Shown one piece after another: positions 35,384-43,934 of a DNA stretch of 64,000 nt. Position 1 is the first letter of the stretch. Each line of letters begins with the position of its first letter. Position numbers and translations under genes: made by a program. The DNA is from Terasakiispira papahanaumokuakeensis (lineage in GTDB: Bacteria; Pseudomonadota; Gammaproteobacteria; Pseudomonadales; Halomonadaceae), in contig NZ_MDTQ01000001.1 of assembly GCF_001709345.1 (NCBI RefSeq), forward strand, positions 1,096,742 through 1,160,741, in the 5' to 3' direction. The notes beneath the pieces were generated by a model. That model ran no database searches, was not told the origin of the DNA, and was given only the letters and a program-made list of their open reading frames with translations.

Positions 35384-36337
35384 ATGCCTGCATTAGCCTA
35401 CTTGGATGGGGGCCCCCCCCAACCTGATGCGCTCGACTGGTTATTGACCAGTCGAGCGCTGGCGTATGGGGAAGGTGCTTTTACAACGGCGCGTATTTAT
35501 CAACATCAAGTGATTTTCCTGGCCGCTCATTTACAGCGCTTGCAGGAGAGCTTGGCGGGGTTGAGTATTCCGCTTGATGTGGTGGATTGGCGGTTGTTAG
35601 AAGATGAGATGCGAGCACTGGCTCGACAGCAAGGCGAAGGGATGCTGAAAGTCATGCTGCTGGCGGGTACAGGGGGGCGTGGCTATCGTCGTGATGATGA
35701 GACGCAATGGCACCGTTATCTTCATACCCATGATCTTTCAGGGACCTTAGACGCTTACCAAACAGGCGTGAGTGTCTGGCGTTTAGATGCACTGGAATCT
35801 TCTGTGGCTACCCCTTATAAACATCTGAACCGACTTCCCCAAGTCTTATACTCGGCCCAGTTGCCTGCCGCCTACCCGGATGCCATCGTCGTCAATGACG
35901 GTGGCGAGATTGCAGAAGGCATTGCGCGTAACCTATTTTGGGTTGAAGGTTCGCGCTGTATGACGCCACCACTGGCCAGTGGTGCGCTGGCTGGTGTGAT
36001 GCGGCGTCAGTTGCTGAAGACTCATGAGACAAGGGCCGAGGGCATAAAAGTTGAGGAGACAAGGGAGCAGGAGCAAGAGGTTCCGTGTTTAAAGACAGTG
36101 CAATCGTCCATCAACCTGCCGATCACCGAGGCGCCCCTGACTTTGGCCCGCCTTTTGGCGGCTGATGAGGTGATCTTAGTGAATGCATTGCAAGGGCTGT
36201 GGCCGGTCCGGTCGTTGAATGATGCGCAAGGCTGTTTACAGCAGTGGTCTGTTGGACCTGTGACACGCATGTTGATGAAGTGCTGGCACCCTCAAATGGG
36301 TTGGCCTGTGGGTATAAATGAGGGAGAGCCATCATGA
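35384..36337 (+). CDS. pabC: Aminodeoxychorismate lyase
   Basis: PabC releases pyruvate from aminodeoxychorismate to give p-aminobenzoate for folate. It is a PLP class IV enzyme: LAYGEGAFTTARIYQHQVIFLAAHLQRLQ at the N-terminus, the PLP lysine in TPYKHLNRLPQVLYS near residue 147, and EIAEGIARNLFWVEG. At 317 residues it is almost 50 longer than the 269 of E. coli; the excess is mostly a charged segment near 215-245 (ETRAEGIKVEETREQEQEV). ATG 35384 is 3 nt after the fabF stop; an adjacent TTG is possible. It overlaps mltG by 4 nt. Confidence 0.92.
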   Translation: MPALAYLDGGPPQPDALDWLLTSRALAYGEGAFTTARIYQHQVIFLAAHLQRLQESLAGLSIPLDVVDWRLLEDEMRALARQQGEGMLKVMLLAGTGGRGYRRDDETQWHRYLHTHDLSGTLDAYQTGVSVWRLDALESSVATPYKHLNRLPQVLYSAQLPAAYPDAIVVNDGGEIAEGIARNLFWVEGSRCMTPPLASGALAGVMRRQLLKTHETRAEGIKVEETREQEQEVPCLKTVQSSINLPITEAPLTLARLLAADEVILVNALQGLWPVRSLNDAQGCLQQWSVGPVTRMLMKCWHPQMGWPVGINEGEPS

Positions 36338-37434
36338 AGGCCATGACGTCAAAGACGGTGTTGCTGATCAGTCTGGTTTTGGGCGTTGTGATGTCACTGA
36401 GTCTCATGACTTGGGGCTGGCGTCAGTTGAATACGCCCATGCAGCTGAGTGAACCCAAGATCATTGAGCTTTCGGCAGGGCGTCCGCTGTTGAAAGTGTT
36501 GGATGAGTTACACCGTGAGGATGTGATTCAGCAGACGTTGCCGTTGAAAATTTGGATTCGGTTAACGGTCGATGGTCAACATCTGCATGCGGGGGAGTAT
36601 CGCTTAACGCCTGGAATGACGCCATTAGAGATGCTGTCGATCATTGAACAGAATCAATTGGTGACTTATTCCACCACTTTTGTTGAAGGCATCAACTTCA
36701 AAGAGCTGCGTCAGCAGTTAGCGCAGGCACCCAAGCTGAGACATGATACCGAGGGCTGGAGTAACGACACCATCATGAGCCGCTTGGGCGCCGAGGGTGT
36801 CCATCCTGAGGGACAGTTTTTTCCGGATACCTATGTTTACCGGAAAGGGGCTTCAGACCTTGATATTATGCGTCTCGCTTATGAACGTATGCAGTCGGTA
36901 TTAAACCATGCATGGGCCGAGCGGGATGATACGTTACCTCTGAAGAGCGCTTATGAGGCTCTCATTCTGGCCTCTATCGTTGAGAAAGAGACTGGCGTGC
37001 CACGAGAGCGAGGTGAAATTGCCGGCGTTTTCATTCGCCGCTTACAGCGAGGCATGCGATTGCAGACTGACCCGACTGTCATTTATGGCATGGGTGAGGC
37101 TTATGAAGGCCATATTCGACGCAGTGATCTGCGACGCAAGACGCCTTATAACACTTATCGCATCAATGGGTTGCCACCGACGCCTATTGCCATGCCCGGT
37201 CAGGCAGCGATTGAGGCCGCAGTGCATCCACAACCCGGTGATAGCTTGTACTTTGTCGCTCGGGGTGATGGCTCCCATGTCTTTTCGGCCACGTTAGCCG
37301 AACATAATCAAGCCGTGCGACAGTTCCAGCTGCAACGGCGAGATGATTATCGCTCTTCTCCTGCACCGAATCCTGCACCTAAGAGCACATCGCCGGTAGA
37401 TGATCCGGCCGAAGTTAATAAGGAATCCCAATAA
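36334..37434 (+). CDS. mltG: Endolytic murein transglycosylase
   Basis: MltG cuts nascent glycan strands in the periplasm and is proposed to set their length. The 366-residue protein has an N-terminal membrane helix ([19 protein letters not shown]), a LysM-like domain, and the YceG catalytic domain: [37 protein letters not shown] with the catalytic glutamate near residue 216, and [11 protein letters not shown], then [20 protein letters not shown]. The C-terminal tail is proline- and serine-rich. Placement between pabC and tmk is conserved. Its stop shares a base with the tmk ATG. Confidence 0.96.
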   Translation: MKAMTSKTVLLISLVLGVVMSLSLMTWGWRQLNTPMQLSEPKIIELSAGRPLLKVLDELHREDVIQQTLPLKIWIRLTVDGQHLHAGEYRLTPGMTPLEMLSIIEQNQLVTYSTTFVEGINFKELRQQLAQAPKLRHDTEGWSNDTIMSRLGAEGVHPEGQFFPDTYVYRKGASDLDIMRLAYERMQSVLNHAWAERDDTLPLKSAYEALILASIVEKETGVPRERGEIAGVFIRRLQRGMRLQTDPTVIYGMGEAYEGHIRRSDLRRKTPYNTYRINGLPPTPIAMPGQAAIEAAVHPQPGDSLYFVARGDGSHVFSATLAEHNQAVRQFQLQRRDDYRSSPAPNPAPKSTSPVDDPAEVNKESQ

Positions 37435-38072
37435 TGTCACGTCCTGGATGCTTGATTACCCTTGAAGGCAGTGAAGGGGTAGGTAAAAGCACCAATCTGG
37501 TGTTCGTTCAGCAGTGGCTGGAAGCCCGGGGCGTTGAGGTTGTGACGACTCGAGAGCCCGGCGGTACAGCCTTTGCCGAGCAGATGCGTGAACTCTTATT
37601 GGCTCCTCGTGACGAAGTGGTGGCGCCGATAGCTGAGCTGTTGTTGATGTTCGCCGCCCGCGCACAGCATTTGGCTGAAAAGATTGAGCCCGCATTAGCG
37701 GCTGGCAAATGGGTCGTCTGTGATCGTTTTACCGATGCCACTTATGCTTATCAAGGCGGAGGACGAGGGCAGTCAACCGAGGTGATTGCACAGCTTGAAC
37801 AATTAGTGCAGGGCGATCGCCGCCCAGATCTCACTTTATTGTTGGATATGCCATTAGCCGCCGCTGCTGATCGTGTTCGCTCTCGCGGATTGCCGACAGA
37901 CCGCTTCGAATCCGAGCAGGGTGATTTTTTTATGCGGGTACGGCAAGCCTATTTGCAGCGTGCCGAGACTCAACCTTATATCTGCGTGGTCGATGCTTCC
38001 GAAGATTTGGCCCAGGTGCAGCAATCGATTGTGACGCACCTGACTGCGTTATGGGATGCCTGTGGTGGCTGA
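37434..38072 (+). CDS. tmk: Thymidylate kinase
   Basis: Tmk phosphorylates dTMP to dTDP. The 212-residue protein has the P-loop [12 protein letters not shown] (residues 8-19), the [19 protein letters not shown] motif, [16 protein letters not shown] for dTMP binding, and the lid [17 protein letters not shown]. Length matches the family. It overlaps mltG by one base and holB by 17 nt, so the three are translationally linked. Confidence 0.97.
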   Translation: MSRPGCLITLEGSEGVGKSTNLVFVQQWLEARGVEVVTTREPGGTAFAEQMRELLLAPRDEVVAPIAELLLMFAARAQHLAEKIEPALAAGKWVVCDRFTDATYAYQGGGRGQSTEVIAQLEQLVQGDRRPDLTLLLDMPLAAAADRVRSRGLPTDRFESEQGDFFMRVRQAYLQRAETQPYICVVDASEDLAQVQQSIVTHLTALWDACGG

Positions 38073-39087
38073 TGTGACTGAATCGCAAACGGCTAAACCC
38101 GCGATGCCGCTGCCCTGGCATCGCGATCTTTGGCATCACTGGTGGACCCTTTATGAGCCTAGGCAGATGCCCCATGCCTTGCTGATTAGTGGCTTGCCGG
38201 GGATTGGTAAACGTACTTTGGCGCGGGGGTTAGCGCGCTGGTTGTTGTGCCAAGCGCCTACTGCCGAAGGCGCTTGCGGTCAATGCCACAGTTGTCACAT
38301 GGTGGAGGCGGGCTTTCACCCTGATTGGCATTGGCTGATCCCGGAAAGTGAAGGGAAGGCGATTCGGATTGATCAGGTCCGAGCTTTGAATGAGGTCGCT
38401 CAGCAAAGTGCGCAGCAGGGAGGTTTTAAGGTGATGCTGGTGGCCCCTGCTGAGGCAATGAATGCCTACGCCGCCAATGCGCTTTTAAAAACGCTGGAAG
38501 AGCCCCCGCAGGATACCCTTTTTTTACTGGTCAGTGACCAGCCCTCAGATGTGCTCCCTACCATTCGTAGTCGCTGTCAGCAATGGCGTTTGGGAGTCCC
38601 GACAGGGGCTGAGCCAGTGCAATGGCTGGCGCGACATTTGGGAAATGAAGATGAAGCGCGGTTATGGCTCAAACGGACCGGTGGGCGCCCTCTAACGGCT
38701 TGGAAGTGGTCACAATCCGGCACTTCGTCTCATTTGCAACAGTTATTTGAAGCGCTTGAAGCGGTGGCTTTTGGTGCTGAACCCACCGAGCAAGCCACGC
38801 GTTTGACAGATATCGGTTTGCTCGAATTATTGAATCATGTTCAGGATTGGTTGGCCGATGCCTTGCGTATGGCGGTAGCTGGCCCCATGTCTGTACGTGA
38901 TGATGAACGTCGTCCACTGTATCAACAGTGGCTCACCCTGGCAGGGCCTCGTCAGCTTTTAATGCTGGAACAACAGTGCCGTCAATGGCGTCAGCAGCTT
39001 GTCCGTAACCCGAATGCTCAATTGTTGACTGAGCAGATACTGCTGGCCTTTTCACAAGTGTTGCGCGGCACTGATGCGCACGCCTGA
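38056..39087 (+). CDS. holB: DNA polymerase III delta' subunit
   Basis: Delta' is part of the clamp-loader complex. The 343-residue protein has a degenerate Walker A region ([24 protein letters not shown]), a zinc module ([26 protein letters not shown]), [22 protein letters not shown], and the [16 protein letters not shown] and [11 protein letters not shown] motifs typical of HolB. The start lies inside tmk in another frame; internal GTG codons close by are alternatives. In pseudomonads pilZ follows holB; here a 140-nt gene-free gap with a 19-bp duplication follows. Confidence 0.95.
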   Translation: MPVVADVTESQTAKPAMPLPWHRDLWHHWWTLYEPRQMPHALLISGLPGIGKRTLARGLARWLLCQAPTAEGACGQCHSCHMVEAGFHPDWHWLIPESEGKAIRIDQVRALNEVAQQSAQQGGFKVMLVAPAEAMNAYAANALLKTLEEPPQDTLFLLVSDQPSDVLPTIRSRCQQWRLGVPTGAEPVQWLARHLGNEDEARLWLKRTGGRPLTAWKWSQSGTSSHLQQLFEALEAVAFGAEPTEQATRLTDIGLLELLNHVQDWLADALRMAVAGPMSVRDDERRPLYQQWLTLAGPRQLLMLEQQCRQWRQQLVRNPNAQLLTEQILLAFSQVLRGTDAHA

Positions 39088-39173
39088 GTTCGATCGCTTT
39101 GGTGTTGTTTCCAGAGTTTACGATGCTGCCTACCGCTAAGTGGTGAGGGTTTTGAGACAATATTCGAATACTG

Positions 39174-39211
39174 TTTATTGAATGATTTTAACTTTATTGA
39201 ATGATTTTAAC
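39174..39211. repeat. 19-bp perfect tandem duplication
   Basis: TTTATTGAATGATTTTAAC occurs twice head to tail, ending 16 nt before the tatD ATG. Confidence 0.97.
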
Positions 39212-39227
39212 TGGATGAGGATATGAC

Positions 39228-40037
39228 ATGTGGCTGGTTGATTCACACTGCCATCTCGATATGTTGGACCTGACGCCTTGGAATGGTGATTTGGATGCCG
39301 CTCTCAATGCGGCTCGGGCAAGAGATATCGGTCACTTCCTATGCATTAATGTTGATCCCGCTAAGCTGGATCATCTCCGTGCGATTACTGCTGGGCGTGA
39401 GGATGTCTCCCTGTCGGTGGGCCTGCACCCGCTTCATGAGCCTGAAGAGCCTTTAACGTTGGAGCATCTGGTTGAGTTGGCCCGTGCCGATGATATTGTC
39501 GCGGTGGGTGAAACTGGGCTGGATTATCACTATAGTCCAGAAACCCATGAGGTTCAGAAGCGCTATTTTGAGATGCATCTCGACGCGGCCTTACAGGTCA
39601 ATAAACCGGTGATTGTCCATACCCGTGAAGCACAAGCCGATACGCTAGACTTGCTTCGTCGCTTCACCGAACAAGGGGGGCAGGGCGTCTTACATTGTTT
39701 CACTGAAGACTTAGATATGGCGCGCGAAGCCATTGCGATGGGGTTTTATATTTCATTGTCAGGGATCGTGACCTTCAAAAGTGCTGCAGAGCTGCAGGAG
39801 GTCGCTAAAGTGCTACCTCTGGATCGTCTTTTAGTTGAAACCGACTCACCCTATTTGGCGCCGGTACCGCACCGTGGAAAGAAAAATGAGCCGCAATATG
39901 TCCGTGAAGTGGCTGCGTTTCTGGCCGAGTTGAGAGGGGATGACCCCGAGTTTCTGGCGCGCCAGACGACCGAAAACTTCTTCACGCTATTTGCGGGCGC
40001 TCGGGGTGCGATGAAAGAAATGATGACAGCGTGCTAA
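39228..40037 (+). CDS. tatD: TatD-family metal-dependent hydrolase
   Basis: The 269-residue TIM-barrel protein shows the metal ligands of the family: DSHCHLDML at the N-terminus, VGETGLDYHYSPE (glutamate near residue 104), VIVHTREA, VLHCFTEDLDMA and ETDSPYLAPVPHRGKKNEP. TatD-type (YcfH-like) enzymes are DNases or deacetylases in E. coli relatives. Location after tmk-holB is conserved in pseudomonads and enterics, which favours the YcfH subtype. The gap before it lacks the pilZ gene that is usual in pseudomonads. Confidence 0.93.
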   Translation: MWLVDSHCHLDMLDLTPWNGDLDAALNAARARDIGHFLCINVDPAKLDHLRAITAGREDVSLSVGLHPLHEPEEPLTLEHLVELARADDIVAVGETGLDYHYSPETHEVQKRYFEMHLDAALQVNKPVIVHTREAQADTLDLLRRFTEQGGQGVLHCFTEDLDMAREAIAMGFYISLSGIVTFKSAAELQEVAKVLPLDRLLVETDSPYLAPVPHRGKKNEPQYVREVAAFLAELRGDDPEFLARQTTENFFTLFAGARGAMKEMMTAC

Positions 40038-40090
40038 TCTCGTGAATAAAATCACTGATTGAGTCACGAGTTACTTTGAGACCTACTATC

Positions 40091-40135
40091 AATAGCGCTG
40101 TGATTAATAGCGCTGTGATTAATAGCACTGTGGTC
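40091..40135. repeat. 15-bp tandem repeat, 3 copies
   Basis: AATAGCGCTGTGATT occurs twice perfectly (40091-40120), then a third diverged unit AATAGCACTGTGGTC follows. It lies between the tatD stop and the tetR start. Confidence 0.95.
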
Positions 40136-40182
40136 ATTTGATGGCATAGGCTGGCCCGATTGAGGGTGTTGAGAGGTTCGAA

Positions 40183-40872
40183 ATGAGCGAAACCGCAGTC
40201 GAAAAGCAAGCCCGGCGGGTTCGGGAGTTCAGGCAACGTGAAGCCCGTATTCTAGAGGCGGCTTTGGCATTGTTCCTTCAACATGGCGAAGATCGTGTCA
40301 CTGTTGAAATGATTGCTGACCATGTCGGGATTGGCAAAGGTACGATTTATAAGCACTTCAAAACCAAGGCTGAAATCTATCTGCGCCTGATGCTGGATTA
40401 TGAGCAGGAAATGGCTGATTTGTTCCTCTCACCCCATATTGCCGAAGACAAAGAAGCCTTGTCACGCGAATATTTTCGTTTTCGCATGCAACAGCCTGAA
40501 AAGTATTTGCTGTTTAATCGTTTGGAAGACAAATTGGTTAAAACCAATGCACTGCCAGACATGATTGAAGAGTTGCATGCGTTTCGGGCGCGTAATCTCG
40601 AAAGCTTATCTGATTTAATTCGCTCTCGTGTGGATGAAGGACATTTGGAAGATGTTCCTGCGTACTTCCATTACTGTGCCTCATGGGCCTTCGTGCATGG
40701 TGCCGCGGTACTGTATCAGTCCGGTTTTTTTCAGGACGTCATCGAAGATAAAGATGAGTTCTTTAACTTTTTGATGGATATCGGTGTTCGTATGGGCAAC
40801 CGTGGGCAACGAGGGCGGCGCTTAGACCCCTTCAGTGATTCAGCGGCTGAACAGGTAACTCCTGACGATTGA
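40183..40872 (+). CDS. TetR-family transcriptional regulator
   Basis: The 229-residue protein starts with a basic segment, then the TetR HTH near residues 20-65: ILEAALALFLQHGEDRVTVEMIADHVGIGKGTIYKHFKTKAEIYLRL. The C-terminal domain would bind a ligand. A TetR gene in this place, near tatD and a DUF1285 gene, is also found in pseudomonads, so it is part of the conserved locus rather than accessory. Target and ligand are unknown. Its stop codon lies in a 16-bp duplication, and a strong terminator follows. Confidence 0.9.
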   Translation: MSETAVEKQARRVREFRQREARILEAALALFLQHGEDRVTVEMIADHVGIGKGTIYKHFKTKAEIYLRLMLDYEQEMADLFLSPHIAEDKEALSREYFRFRMQQPEKYLLFNRLEDKLVKTNALPDMIEELHAFRARNLESLSDLIRSRVDEGHLEDVPAYFHYCASWAFVHGAAVLYQSGFFQDVIEDKDEFFNFLMDIGVRMGNRGQRGRRLDPFSDSAAEQVTPDD

Positions 40873-40893
40873 AAACCCTGACGATTGAAAAGC
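40862..40893. repeat. 16-bp tandem duplication across the tetR stop
   Basis: CTGACGATTGAAAACC (40862-40877) is followed by CTGACGATTGAAAAGC, 15 of 16 identical. The TGA of tetR is inside copy 1 and a second in-step TGA is in copy 2. Confidence 0.9.
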
Positions 40894-40936
40894 GCAGCAT
40901 TAATCGATGAAGAGACCGATTAAGTTGTGCTTTTTT
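40888..40936 (+). terminator. Intrinsic terminator after tetR
   Basis: AAAAGCGCAGCATTAATCG (40888-40906) pairs with the segment beginning CGATTAAGTTGTGC (40917-40930) and its T-run, with two G-U pairs and one bulge, around a 10-nt loop. Six T follow. The loop is exactly 40907-40916. Confidence 0.9.
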
Positions 40937-41005
40937 ATCTATGCTTTTTCATTGATGATTGCTTCATCGGTGCCTTCTTCATCTTACCTGGCCTTGAGGT
41001 GTGAT

Positions 41006-41599
41006 ATGTCAAAGCATGACCCCATGACGTTGGCCGCTCAGTTAATGTCTCAAGCGCCTGATCAGCGTCCGCCTGTTGATCAGTGGGACCCGCCTTTTTG
41101 TGGTGATATTGATATTCGTATTACCAGTGATGGCCAGTGGTTCCATGAAGGATCACCGTTTACGCGCCCGGCTTTGGTTCGACTGTTTTCCAATATTCTT
41201 CGACGTGAAAAGAACGGTGATTATTGCCTGGTGACGCCTCAGGAAAAGGTGCGGATTCAGGTCGATGATGTGCCTTTTGTGATTGTGCGATGGGCGTGGC
41301 AGTCAGGCTCATCGATACCTGTGCTGACCTTGACGACACAAGTGGGCGATGAGGTTGAGGTGGGGCCAGCTCATCCGATGACGTTGCAGGATGCGTTGGA
41401 CGAGCCGGGCGATAGTGACCCTCTGCCCTATGTCCAAGTACGTTCGGGGCTACTGGCCCGGCTGGGGCGGAATGTGTTTTATCAACTGATTGATCAAGGG
41501 CGATTGGAGCCTGATGAGAGTGGTGAAGTGTTAGTGATCGAAAGCCATGGCCAATGTTATCCATTAGGTCATTTGCCGGATGAAGGTTCAGCCGTGTAA
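41006..41599 (+). CDS. DUF1285 family protein
   Basis: The 197-residue protein starts MSKHDPMTLAAQLM, with GAGGTG 5-10 nt before ATG 41006. An in-frame ATG at 40907 gives a hydrophobic N-terminal extension that imitates a signal peptide, but it lies in the loop of the tetR terminator and has no ribosome site, so I reject it. Family-like segments are WDPPFCGDIDIRITSDGQWFHEGSPFTRPALVRLFSNIL and EVEVGPAHPM, with VRSGLLARLGRNVFYQLI. DUF1285 proteins are cytoplasmic and of unknown function. Its stop overlaps the helicase start (TAATG). Confidence 0.88.
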   Translation: MSKHDPMTLAAQLMSQAPDQRPPVDQWDPPFCGDIDIRITSDGQWFHEGSPFTRPALVRLFSNILRREKNGDYCLVTPQEKVRIQVDDVPFVIVRWAWQSGSSIPVLTLTTQVGDEVEVGPAHPMTLQDALDEPGDSDPLPYVQVRSGLLARLGRNVFYQLIDQGRLEPDESGEVLVIESHGQCYPLGHLPDEGSAV

Positions 41600-43923
41600 T
41601 GCAGCCATGGCAGCCCCCGTCGTCATTAACCGTAGAACAGCAAGCGGTGATTCAGCATGCTCATGGCCATGCGCGAGTCAGTGCTGTGGCCGGGTCGGGT
41701 AAAACCACTACCCTGGTTCAGCGCGTACTTTATCTATTGCAGCAAGGGGTCTCCCCCAAGCGTTTATTAGTGGTGATGTACAACCGTGCGGCTCGGGATG
41801 ACTTTCAGCATAAGCTGGAGCGCCTAGTGCGGGCCACGATTGGCCCTGCGTCGACATTACCACCGCTGCCGGATGTGCGGACATTTCACTCGTTAGGTCA
41901 TCGCTTATCAACGACTTTGGTGCGCTGGGGCTATCTCTCATCGCGCAAGTTGTTGATGGAAGAGTGGCAGCATGATCGGTTGACCCGTCAGGCATTGACT
42001 CAAATGGCGCAATCGGAAGGTTCTCGGGCTGATGAATGGCTTGAAGATGATGCGCTTGAAGCGTTCAAAGCTTTTTGTACTCGGGTTAAAAGTTGTCTGG
42101 ATGATCCCGCTGAGGTCTATGAACATCTTGCGTCACGTGAGGCGCAGCCTCATTTCGTGGCCGGATTTAAGGCATTGGAAACCTTGCTGGATGAGCAGCA
42201 GGTCATGTTTTTTGATGACCTGATCTGGCGACCAATGCAGGTGGTTCAGCAGCATCCTGAATTGCTGGTGCGGTTACAGGGCTATCTGGATCAGATTATT
42301 GTCGATGAGTATCAAGATATTAATGCGGTTCAGCAGGCGCTATTAAAAACACTGGCGGGTCAGGCGTCGTTGATGGTCGTGGGCGATGTTGATCAGTGTA
42401 TTTATGAATGGCGTGGTGCGCGTCCTGATTATATGTTGACGCGTTTTACTGAAGACTTTCCCGGCCCCCATCAGGATTATCCTTTATCGACCACCTTTCG
42501 CTTTGGCCATGCTTTGGCTTTGGCTGCGAATGCCTGCATTCGACACAATCGTCAGCGTCCCGACCAGTTAACACTGGCCCAACCTGAGCAACGCACTGAT
42601 TTGCTGGTCGGACAAGGCTGCGACTGGTTGCTGCAACAAGCCGTCGACTGGCAGGGTCGATTTCCCCAGGGACGACAGGCCATTCTGGTGCGCAGTTGGG
42701 CGCAGAGCCTGCCATTGCAATTAAGTCTGCTACAACAAGGGCGTCCTTTTGATTTAGGCCGCCAAGAGCACTTTGTGTTTAATCGGCCGCAAATTAGAGG
42801 GTTGCTGGCTTATGCCGCCTTAGCACTGATGGATCGTTCCGCCCTGGCTAATCCGTCACTCTCTGCATCTTATGCTGAAGCCCTGAACCAAGTGTTGAGT
42901 TTCCCAACCTTGTACTTGACTGAAGCGGATCGCCAACAGCTCGCACGCGCTTATCAAGCCGGAGATGTCGACTCATTGCTCGCTCAATGGCCCCCAGCTA
43001 AGCGTCGCCAATGCCGTCAGCGCTTGGCCCTGGTGGATGATTTGCCGCGTTGGCAGTCGTTAACGCCTGGGGATTTTGTGCGCCAGGTCTTATCTTCAAC
43101 CAAGGCGCTGGATCGCGTGGTTAAAGCGGCCCCTACCCGTGATGCTGGGGACGAAGCTCGCCGTCTATTACTTGGATTACAACGACATGCTGAAGTCTCT
43201 CAAGAGACATCACTCGGCGCTTGGTTAGCTCAACTGCATGAAGCTCAGGCTAAAGGTGCTGCTGGGGGGCATGAAGGCATCAGTATTTTGACCGTCCATA
43301 GTGCTAAAGGCCTGGAATGGGATTGGCTGGGGGTTTATGGCTTGGATGAAGGCGACTTCCCTTATATTCAGAAAGGCGGGCGTTTGGATGCCCACCAGAT
43401 TGAGGCTGAACGCCGCCTGTTTTATGTCGCGATGACCCGGGCGAAAACTCAATTGGTGCTGGCGCGCACGGAAGCGATTCAAGAACCCGCTCAGCCGTCT
43501 GCGGGGGGCGCCTCTCGCAGTGCTTCGCCCAGTCGATTTCTGGCCGAAGCTTGTATTGACGATGCGCAAACCATGGGCTGTTGGTGGGCTACTCAGTTGA
43601 TGACTGAGGCTGAATCGACGGATCCTGAGCAATCGATCACGGTGAAAGACGCGGTTACGGTGAAAGCCCCTGAGGTGATTGAGCGTTATGCTCAGGCTTT
43701 AGCCCTCTCTCTGCCAGCGCTGACTCAGGCGGCCGCTAGCCCAGATCAAACAACCCCTCTCGCGCCAGGTGACCGGATTCGACATCATGTGTTTGGAGAA
43801 GGTGAGGTGGTGGCTTGTGAAGGGCAAGGAGAGCGTCGGATTCTCGATGTTGCTTTTGAATCGGCCGGCTTGCGCCGTCTCATGGAAGGGATGGTCAGGC
43901 TGGAACGCTTGGCGCCAGCCTGA
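41599..43923 (+). CDS. UvrD/Rep-like superfamily 1 DNA helicase
   Basis: This 774-residue protein has motif I VAGSGKTTTLVQRV near residue 31, TFHSLGHRL, motif II IIVDEYQDINAVQQ near 235, VGDVDQCIYEWRGARPDYM (motif III), STTFRFG, ILTVHSAKGLEWDWLGVYGL near 560 and LFYVAMTRAKTQLVLA. The C-terminal region (GDRIRHHVFGEGEVVACEGQGERRILDVAF) looks like the small Tudor-like domain of UvrD/PcrA that contacts RNA polymerase. It unwinds DNA 3'-5' by family. It is distinct from the canonical uvrD and rep, and is translationally coupled to the DUF1285 gene. It converges with the permease gene 11 nt away. Confidence 0.88.
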   Translation: MQPWQPPSSLTVEQQAVIQHAHGHARVSAVAGSGKTTTLVQRVLYLLQQGVSPKRLLVVMYNRAARDDFQHKLERLVRATIGPASTLPPLPDVRTFHSLGHRLSTTLVRWGYLSSRKLLMEEWQHDRLTRQALTQMAQSEGSRADEWLEDDALEAFKAFCTRVKSCLDDPAEVYEHLASREAQPHFVAGFKALETLLDEQQVMFFDDLIWRPMQVVQQHPELLVRLQGYLDQIIVDEYQDINAVQQALLKTLAGQASLMVVGDVDQCIYEWRGARPDYMLTRFTEDFPGPHQDYPLSTTFRFGHALALAANACIRHNRQRPDQLTLAQPEQRTDLLVGQGCDWLLQQAVDWQGRFPQGRQAILVRSWAQSLPLQLSLLQQGRPFDLGRQEHFVFNRPQIRGLLAYAALALMDRSALANPSLSASYAEALNQVLSFPTLYLTEADRQQLARAYQAGDVDSLLAQWPPAKRRQCRQRLALVDDLPRWQSLTPGDFVRQVLSSTKALDRVVKAAPTRDAGDEARRLLLGLQRHAEVSQETSLGAWLAQLHEAQAKGAAGGHEGISILTVHSAKGLEWDWLGVYGLDEGDFPYIQKGGRLDAHQIEAERRLFYVAMTRAKTQLVLARTEAIQEPAQPSAGGASRSASPSRFLAEACIDDAQTMGCWWATQLMTEAESTDPEQSITVKDAVTVKAPEVIERYAQALALSLPALTQAAASPDQTTPLAPGDRIRHHVFGEGEVVACEGQGERRILDVAFESAGLRRLMEGMVRLERLAPA

Positions 43924-43934
43924 CGCTCAACAGG

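Noticed and set aside
40907-41005. Signal-peptide-like extension of the DUF1285 protein
   Set aside because: The ATG lies in a terminator loop without a ribosome site; ATG 41006 has GAGGTG.
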